Origin: Firmicutes bacterium HGW-Firmicutes-11
GTDB lineage: Bacteria > Bacillota > Clostridia > Peptostreptococcales > Anaerovoracaceae
NCBI GenBank assembly: GCA_002840285.1
Contig: PHAE01000012.1
Coordinates: 1 to 56,524, forward strand
Reading direction: 5' to 3'
DNA: 56,524 bases
Shown here: positions 51,361 to 56,524 of the stretch, one piece after another
Layout: each line of letters starts with the position of its first letter
How positions within the stretch are numbered: position 1 is the stretch's first letter
The notes under the pieces: model-generated
Database searches by the model: none
The model's input: only the letters and a program-made list of their open reading frames with translations
What the model was told of the DNA's origin: nothing
Made by a program: the position numbers and the translations under genes

Positions 51361-52892
51361 ACCGCTTCCCCCCTTTCCTTACGTTTGCTTCCGGACATGT
51401 AGAGGCCCAGCTCCTGGAAGGTCGTGGTCTTGGGGTCAAGATCCCCGACGATCTCCCCTTCGTAGATGACAAGGATCCTGTCGCTGACATTCATGACTTC
51501 TTCCAGCTCCAGTGAAATCAGAAGCACCGCCTTTCCCGCATCGCGCTGTGCCACCAATTTTTTATGGATGTATTCAATGGCGCCGACGTCAAGGCCTCGA
51601 GTCGGCTGCACCGCTATGAGGATGTCCGGATCCTGGTCGATCTCCCGAGCCACAATGGCCTTTTGCTGATTGCCGCCGGACATGCTTCTGGCCGGTGTGG
51701 TGAGACCTTCGCCGCTTCGAATGTCAAAGCGGTCGATCAGACAGTCGGCATATTCGTATATTTTGTCAAATTTCAAAAACCCTCTGTGTTGAAAGTCCGG
51801 GCAGAAATAGTTTTTCAGCACCAGGTTTTCCGCAAGGTTAAAATCCAACACAAGTCCATGTTTGTGTCGGTCCTCCGGGATGTGGCTCATGCCGTCGCGG
51901 TTCCGCTTGCGAACCGTCGCGTGGGTGATGTCCTTTCCATCCAGAAGGATCTGTCCCTTTTCAATGGGCATCAACCCTGTGATCGCATACACCAACTCGG
52001 ATTGGCCATTGCCGTCGATCCCGGCAATGCACACGATCTCGCCTTTTTTCACAGTGAAGGAAACATCTTTGACCTTCTTTTTTGCGTGGTGCTTGTCCCC
52101 GACGGTCAGTTCCCGGACTTCAAAGGCGGGTTCGCCAAGATGAGCTTCTCCCTTTTCCACAGCAAATTCGACCCGTCTGCCGACCATCATTTCCGACATT
52201 TCCTCTTTCGAGGTCGCCTCGACGTCGATGGTTCCGATCAGCTTGCCCTTGCGTAGCACGGTGCAGCGGTCGGCGACCGCTTTGATTTCATTGAGTTTGT
52301 GGGTGATGAAAAGAATGGATTTGCCTTCTTCGCTTAGTTCACGCATGATTTTCATCAACTCTTCGATTTCCTGCGGCGTCAAGACTGCCGTCGGCTCGTC
52401 GAAGATCAGTATCTCATTGTCCCGGTAAAGCATTTTGAGGATCTCGACCCTTTGCTGCATCCCAACGGTGATGTCCTGGATCTCCGCGTCCGGATCGATG
52501 AACAGCCCATAGCGCTCGGAAAGTTCCATAACGCGTTCTCTGGCTTCCTCCATTTTCAGAAATCCGTGCTTTGTGGTCTCCACACCGAGAATGATGTTTT
52601 GCAGGACGGTGAAGTTGTGAACCAGCTTGAAATGCTGATGGACCATCCCGATTCCCAGCGTGTTTGCATCGTTGGGGTTGTTGATCCGGACAGTCTTTCC
52701 TTCCTTTTTGATCGTTCCTTTTTCCGGCTGGTACAGCCCGAAGAGAACGCTCATCAGCGTGGATTTTCCTGCACCGTTTTCTCCCAGGAGGGCATGGATC
52801 TCTCCCCGTTTCAATTGCAGGGTGATGTCGTCATTGGCGATGATCCCGGGGAATTCCTTTGTGATGTTCAACATTTCGATAATGTAGTCCAT
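51357..52892 (-). CDS. ABC transporter ATP-binding protein, double-NBD (NupO-like)
   Basis: A 511-residue ATPase with two nucleotide-binding halves. NBD1 has Walker A GENGAGKS (about 37-44) and a degenerate signature (ITVGMQQ) with LIFDEPTAVLT; NBD2 has a Walker A-like GIDGNGQS and signature MSGGNQQ with Walker B region LIAVQPTRGLD. Such asymmetric double ATPases serve nucleoside and ribose-type importers. GGGAGG precedes the ATG. Separated from the binding-protein gene by 144 bases containing a terminator-like hairpin. Confidence 0.93.
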   Translation of the reverse strand: MDYIIEMLNITKEFPGIIANDDITLQLKRGEIHALLGENGAGKSTLMSVLFGLYQPEKGTIKKEGKTVRINNPNDANTLGIGMVHQHFKLVHNFTVLQNIILGVETTKHGFLKMEEARERVMELSERYGLFIDPDAEIQDITVGMQQRVEILKMLYRDNEILIFDEPTAVLTPQEIEELMKIMRELSEEGKSILFITHKLNEIKAVADRCTVLRKGKLIGTIDVEATSKEEMSEMMVGRRVEFAVEKGEAHLGEPAFEVRELTVGDKHHAKKKVKDVSFTVKKGEIVCIAGIDGNGQSELVYAITGLMPIEKGQILLDGKDITHATVRKRNRDGMSHIPEDRHKHGLVLDFNLAENLVLKNYFCPDFQHRGFLKFDKIYEYADCLIDRFDIRSGEGLTTPARSMSGGNQQKAIVAREIDQDPDILIAVQPTRGLDVGAIEYIHKKLVAQRDAGKAVLLISLELEEVMNVSDRILVIYEGEIVGDLDPKTTTFQELGLYMSGSKRKERGEAV

Positions 52893-52965
52893 ACCGGCCT
52901 CCCTTACCTTAGAAAGACGTGATTTTCTGGCGCAATGCCTATTGATTCATTATACATTAGAGCAG

Positions 52966-53008
52966 TGGAAAAAAAAAGAGAAAACAGGCGGATGGTCCGC
53001 CTGTTTCT
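52966..53008 (-). terminator. Internal terminator between binding protein and ABC genes
   Basis: A perfect 11-bp stem AAACAGGCGGA/TCCGCCTGTTT with a three-base loop, followed on the minus strand by TTCTCTTTTTTTTT. It would let more binding-protein message accumulate than ABC message. Confidence 0.8.
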
Positions 53009-53036
53009 TTGTGTCGTCAAGGTAGGTGACGCCGAT

Positions 53037-54137
53037 CTAGTCGACCAGGGTGATCTTTACGATCGAAAGGCCAAGGTCGGTTGCAGATTCCGCATCCGTA
53101 TCATTCTTCAGTACGATCGATCCGTCTGCGAGAGCCGTAAAGACTTTGTCGTAATCTGCCTGGGAGAAGGTTTTAAACTTGGAAGTAGCCATCGGCAACT
53201 GCACGCCGTCTTTGTCCGCTCCGTAAATCAAGCTTTCGCCACCGGGGAATGAACCGGAATAATAAGCATCCAGTGCAGATTGTACTGAAGCAGCGAGGCC
53301 TTTCATAGCCGAGGTAATAACGGTGTCAGATTCGATGCTTTGATCGATGTCGACGCCGATGACAGCTTTTTCGGCTGCCTCTGCTGCTGACATGACCGAG
53401 TTTCCTACGAGACCGCCGGCGGCAAAGATGACTTCAATGCCTTCCGCATACCAAGAGGCTGCTAAAGTCTGATTTTCTGGAGTTGCATCAAAGTTTCCCG
53501 TGTAGTGGTACTTCAGATCGATGCTTGTGATACCAAGTTCTTCAGCAGCTGCTTCTGCGCCCTGAGCAAATCCATAACCGAAACGAACAACAGCCGGAAC
53601 CGCCATGCCACCCATGAATCCAAGCTTGGTGTAGCCGTCCTTGACTGCCGCATAACCAGCAAGATAACCGGACTGCTCTTCCGCATACAAGATGCCAACG
53701 GTGTTGGGATCGGTACGGAATACACTGTAATCCGCATTATGTGGATTACCGTCGATCAGGATGAAATTGACTTCCGGATACTGTTCCTGGGCGATGAAGA
53801 TGGGCTCTTCAAAGAGGAAGCCTGGTGTGACGATGATTTTTGCTCCACCGTCGACCGCCAGCTGGATCGCTGCCAGGTAAGCATCGGTGCTTTGCTCTGT
53901 CGGTTTATAGTATTTGTGGGTGATGTCATTTTCTTCTGCGTAAGCTACGATGCCTTCCCAGGTGCCTTGGTTGAAGGATTTGTCGTCGATGGATCCGATG
54001 TCAGTGATCATAGCGATCTCATAACCGGCTTCGCCCTCGCCTTCGCCTTCACCTTCTGGTGCGGGCTCTGTGCCGCCGCAAGCTGCCAGGCTGAATACCA
54101 TGGCCAACGCCAACAGGATAACTAGTAATTTTTTCAT
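53037..54137 (-). CDS. BMP-family substrate-binding lipoprotein (nucleoside ABC transporter)
   Basis: A 366-residue lipoprotein: signal with lipobox SLAAC (Cys20), an acidic Gly/Glu tether (EGEGEGEGEAG), then the two-lobed BMP domain with DIGSIDDKSFNQGTWEG, GFLFEEPI, YLAGYAAV and GGMAVPAVVRFGYGFAQGA. BMP proteins bind nucleosides or related compounds outside the cell. Start at 54137 after GAGGAGG. First gene of the transporter unit; promoter and operator just upstream. Confidence 0.92.
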   Translation of the reverse strand: MKKLLVILLALAMVFSLAACGGTEPAPEGEGEGEGEAGYEIAMITDIGSIDDKSFNQGTWEGIVAYAEENDITHKYYKPTEQSTDAYLAAIQLAVDGGAKIIVTPGFLFEEPIFIAQEQYPEVNFILIDGNPHNADYSVFRTDPNTVGILYAEEQSGYLAGYAAVKDGYTKLGFMGGMAVPAVVRFGYGFAQGAEAAAEELGITSIDLKYHYTGNFDATPENQTLAASWYAEGIEVIFAAGGLVGNSVMSAAEAAEKAVIGVDIDQSIESDTVITSAMKGLAASVQSALDAYYSGSFPGGESLIYGADKDGVQLPMATSKFKTFSQADYDKVFTALADGSIVLKNDTDAESATDLGLSIVKITLVD

Positions 54138-54175
54138 ATTTCTCCTCCTCAAATTCAATTCTTCAATCATTAGGA

Positions 54176-54197
54176 TTAAGGAACTGCCTTAATTATA
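54176..54197 (-). promoter_or_regulatory. Promoter -10 and palindromic operator of the BMP-ABC unit
   Basis: Minus-strand -10 TATAAT (54197-54192), with a weak -35 TTCCCA 17 bases upstream. TTAAGG-AACTG-CCTTAA (54176-54192) is a perfect inverted repeat directly after the -10 box, where a repressor could block transcription. Confidence 0.45.
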
Positions 54198-54228
54198 CTC
54201 CCTTTGCATAAAATTGGGAAGTATTTTT

Positions 54229-55104
54229 CTACTTTAACCAGGTCGCGTAGAGTTCCGGTTTTCTGTGAACGAGAAGCGGCAACTGTTTTCGGATCTGATC
54301 CACATAGTCCAGATCCACCTCGCCGATCAGGATCGATTCTCTGTGGTCTGTTTTCGCGGAGAATTCTCCCCATGGTGTTGCGATGCAGGAATGTCCATAT
54401 GCTAGATAGGGACTCTCCGGATCCCTCGCCGGCGATACTGCAGCCAAGTAGAATTGGTTGTCCAGCGCTCGGGTCCGCAGTGTGATGTCCCAGTGAGCGA
54501 TGCCGGTGGCGAATGAAAACGCTGCAGGCAAAATGACCATCTTTGCTCCAGCCAGCGCCAGGCTGCGAAACAGTTCCGGAAACCGTATATCGTAACAGAT
54601 CGCGACCCCAAAGCGTCCGTATTCAGTGTCAAAAACCGTCAGATCTTCTCCCGGTGTAATGGTGTCCGACTCGCGAATGCGGATGCCGTTTTCCACGTCC
54701 ACATCAAAAAGATGTACTTTTCGGTGGCGGGCTATGATACTTCCGCTTCGGTCGAAAACGAAGCAGGTGTTGTAGACCCTAGGTTCTTTCACGGCGTCGC
54801 TCTCTGCACCGGCGTCGCCGTCTTTGCTGGCGTCGCCGTCCTCGATCTCCGGTATCGAGCCGCCGATCAGGTAAATGCCGAGTTCCTTTGCCAGTGAAGA
54901 GAGTATCGACGTTGTCTCCCCGTTTCGATCCTCCGCATACTCCCGAAAATACTTATTCGCATAAGGACAGTTGAAGATCTCCGGCAGAGAAACTACGTTG
55001 GCCCCCCTGGCGGCGGCTTCTCTCACCATGGCTTCCGCTTTTGCGAGATTGCTTTTTTTGTCGATGCCGACCTTCATCTGGCAAAGACCCATGACAAATT
55101 TCAT
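54229..55104 (-). CDS. Carbon-nitrogen hydrolase (nitrilase superfamily, omega-amidase-like)
   Basis: A 291-residue amidase. The catalytic triad is E42 (LPEIF), K129 (HRKVHLF) and C170 (ICYDIRFPE). The HRKVHLFDVDV context and length fit omega-amidase/NIT2-type enzymes that hydrolyse alpha-ketoglutaramate or alpha-ketosuccinamate. Residues 88-106 carry an acidic insert with repeated DGDA, coded by an 18-bp tandem repeat. Start at 55104 after GAAGGGAG; the longer frame upstream includes leader hairpins and is not credible. Substrate inferred. Confidence 0.88.
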   Translation of the reverse strand: MKFVMGLCQMKVGIDKKSNLAKAEAMVREAAARGANVVSLPEIFNCPYANKYFREYAEDRNGETTSILSSLAKELGIYLIGGSIPEIEDGDASKDGDAGAESDAVKEPRVYNTCFVFDRSGSIIARHRKVHLFDVDVENGIRIRESDTITPGEDLTVFDTEYGRFGVAICYDIRFPELFRSLALAGAKMVILPAAFSFATGIAHWDITLRTRALDNQFYLAAVSPARDPESPYLAYGHSCIATPWGEFSAKTDHRESILIGEVDLDYVDQIRKQLPLLVHRKPELYATWLK

Positions 55105-55213
55105 GTGATCGCTCCCTTCGTTGTGATTCTTCGTACAGGAAGGGGCACTCGCCCCGTTCCATCCATATAGGAAGGGGCCTTCTTGGAAGGCCCCCATTAT
55201 GGCATCACGCCGG
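55105..55213 (-). other. Leader of the nitrilase gene with two GC-rich hairpins
   Basis: On the minus strand GGGGCCTTC-CAA-GAAGGCCCC (about 55173-55194) and GGGGC-GAGT-GCCCC (about 55143-55158) are each followed by TTCCT. No T-run makes them clear terminators. They may reduce read-through from the HAD gene or control the nitrilase message. Confidence 0.4.
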
Positions 55214-55906
55214 TTATTCAGTTTTTATGCCTAGTAGGTCCAATACTCGATTCGTGTCGCCAAGATCGGTGAAAAAGTGGTCCGGATCGCAACTCATAAG
55301 GTCTGCCGCGTCTACCCACCCGGTGGCTACTGCAATGCTGCATACGCCCAATTCCTTCGCGCAGATCACATCGTAGCAACTGTCGCCGATGAGTATGATG
55401 TCTGTTGGGGCGAATCGATTCTCGAAACGATTTTCTGCTTCTTCGATGCAGCGTCTCGCCGCATCCCATTTTTCCCCGGGTTGATCGCCGAACCCTCCCA
55501 ACTCAAAAAATCCGTCCAAACCCACCGAACGCAACTTCGTCGTTGCCCCGATTTTCAGGTTGCTGGTCAGTAGGGCATTCACTCGTTTAGGATGATGGTG
55601 GACCGCTTCCAGGATCGGCCGGATCCCGGGCAAGACCCTCTTTTGCGTGTCCGCCGCGAGGATCTCCGCCAGTGCTTCGCTGTAATGGCCGATCACTTCA
55701 TCAAGATCATCATGCTTGATTTGATAGGTGTCCAGGATCGTCCGAAGCACGATGGAATCCATTGCGCCGCCGATCGGCGCCGCATCAAAGGCATCTTCAA
55801 TGCCGTACCGCTCCCGAAAGGTTCTGTTCAGAGCAAGCCGGCCATCGCTTCCGCAATGCATCAGCGTTCCGTCGATGTCCCACAAGATCAGCCGAAAACT
55901 ATCCAT
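55214..55906 (-). CDS. HAD-family hydrolase (phosphatase)
   Basis: A 231-residue haloacid dehalogenase-type phosphatase. Motif I WDIDGT with D10 and D12, motif II LLTSN, motif III Lys in the following helix, motif IV IGDSCYD. A helical cap (about 20-90) makes it similar to phosphoglycolate phosphatase/beta-phosphoglucomutase-like enzymes. Its ATG at 55906 overlaps the stop of the P-loop gene (TAATG), so translation is coupled. Substrate unknown. Confidence 0.88.
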   Translation of the reverse strand: MDSFRLILWDIDGTLMHCGSDGRLALNRTFRERYGIEDAFDAAPIGGAMDSIVLRTILDTYQIKHDDLDEVIGHYSEALAEILAADTQKRVLPGIRPILEAVHHHPKRVNALLTSNLKIGATTKLRSVGLDGFFELGGFGDQPGEKWDAARRCIEEAENRFENRFAPTDIILIGDSCYDVICAKELGVCSIAVATGWVDAADLMSCDPDHFFTDLGDTNRVLDLLGIKTE

Positions 55907-56325
55907 TATGCCAGCAGTTCGCAACCACCGAGACAGTCGCCGACATCGTCCATGCTCGCACTGATGCTGACAACGAAATCCAGATCGTGCTTCTTGGAGA
56001 TGTCAGACAACCGGTTCATGAATTCTTTCAGGTCCGGAATGTGTACGTCTTTATGAGACAGGATGCCGTCAATAAAAATGACCTCGATATCGTGATCCGA
56101 GCTGATGATACCATACAGGAACCCTATATACTCATCAATGTTCGTTATGTGCGGATAATCTTCCATACAAACGACGCGGATCTGATATTTGAGGTCGTAG
56201 ATCAATCTGTGGTTTTTGTTGATGAACACGATGCTGCCAGTACCGGTCTCCACCAGGTCGTTGGCCATGTGGATCATCTTTTTCGTTTTCCCGGACCCTT
56301 TGAGGCCCGACAGGACTTTCACCAA
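55906..56325 (-). CDS. Small P-loop protein of unknown function
   Basis: A 139-residue protein with Walker A GLKGSGKT at 7-14 and a Walker B-like VIFIDGIL near residue 85, suggesting nucleotide binding. Lysine-rich middle, no membrane segments. I do not recognise the family beyond P-loop NTPase. The start is TTG (56325) or the next GTG (56322), both within range of AGGGGAG. It is coupled to the HAD gene downstream. Confidence 0.7.
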   Translation of the reverse strand: MVKVLSGLKGSGKTKKMIHMANDLVETGTGSIVFINKNHRLIYDLKYQIRVVCMEDYPHITNIDEYIGFLYGIISSDHDIEVIFIDGILSHKDVHIPDLKEFMNRLSDISKKHDLDFVVSISASMDDVGDCLGGCELLA

Positions 56326-56355
56326 GAGAATCTCCCCTTTCTATCCTTTTTTTTC

Positions 56356-56384
56356 ATTATACACCACAGGGTATCCAGGGGCAA
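56356..56384 (-). promoter_or_regulatory. Promoter of the P-loop/HAD unit
   Basis: Minus-strand -35 TTGCCC (56384-56379), 17-base spacer, -10 TATAAT (56361-56356). A perfect 16-bp palindrome TGCTCAAATTTGAGCA (56394-56409) lies ten bases upstream of the -35 box. Confidence 0.6.
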
Positions 56385-56524
56385 AGGAAATCTTGCTCAA
56401 ATTTGAGCATTAGGGGTTTGGGGCAAAACTCGAAGCCAAAACGTGGGTAGAGTAGGTCCTATCCATGCCACTTCCGCTGCTCACTCTGCCGGTTATAAAA
56501 ATCTCCTCGCATTTTGTGATTTTG

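Noticed and set aside
55105-55197. 31-residue N-terminal extension of the nitrilase
   Set aside because: It would translate two leader hairpins, has no binding site and does not fit the family's N-terminus.

Overview
The window looks like a piece of the chromosome of an anaerobic Firmicute, most likely a member of Clostridia. The clues are strong GGAGG ribosome binding sites, an Asn T-box leader, an L20-type leader before infC, a Firmicute-type lexA, oxygen defence by desulfoferrodoxin plus rubredoxin, pyruvate formate-lyase-type radical chemistry, corrinoid methyl transfer and a BmpA-type nucleoside ABC system. Most of it is ordinary housekeeping sequence. I see no CRISPR array, no prophage and no intact transposase.

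Layout. 1-4.7 kb: a gene cut by the window edge, a DUF1801 protein, an M23 peptidase, two acetyltransferases and a GlsB/CsbD stress pair. 5-8.6 kb: an ASCH protein, asnB under an Asn-specific T-box, a DUF302 protein and a lipoprotein. 8.7-10.7 kb: an L-cysteine desulfidase/L-serine deaminase-type enzyme and a lipoprotein. 10.8-15.8 kb: an apparent operon of corrinoid protein, URO-D-type methyltransferase, small cupin, PFL-like glycyl radical enzyme and its activase; the PFL-like enzyme has Gly in place of the first of the two catalytic cysteines. 16-20.7 kb: acetyltransferase, membrane-anchored exported protein, a hairpin-rich element bounded by copies of the tmRNA 3' end, ssrA itself, a Crp/Fnr regulator divergent from a His-rich ferredoxin, smpB and lepB. 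20.7-27.3 kb: an apparently leaderless rluA, a MltG-like fragment protein, fructose-bisphosphate aldolase, a 5'-nucleotidase, rubredoxin/desulfoferrodoxin and infC-rpmI-rplT.

27.5-32.2 kb: a sigma-54 activator diverges from a two-gene operon (acylating sulfoacetaldehyde dehydrogenase-like enzyme plus class III aminotransferase). The operon has a near-consensus -24/-12 promoter and three copies of an 18-bp upstream palindrome; together they suggest regulated taurine-like C2-sulfonate catabolism. 32.2-33.3 kb: an unexplained inverted-repeat region, then lexA with two candidate LexA boxes. 33.3-41.6 kb: VWA/MoxR pair, cell-wall amidase, tRNA-Val, cyclopropane fatty acid synthase, RF3, tRNA-Arg and a PadR/HAAS pair. 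41.8-45 kb: Na/Pi cotransporter, Maf, Nudix and a cold-shock protein. 45.2-54.2 kb: a long leftward transcription unit joining a nucleoside-type ABC transporter to ygiQ, an orphan DNA methyltransferase and a YitT protein. 54.2-56.5 kb: nitrilase-family amidase, HAD phosphatase and a small P-loop protein.

The best candidates for something new are the corrinoid/cupin/PFL-like operon, the tmRNA-linked structured element, and the sigma-54-controlled sulfonate operon. Functional statements come from motif recognition and memory of protein families; no database search was possible.
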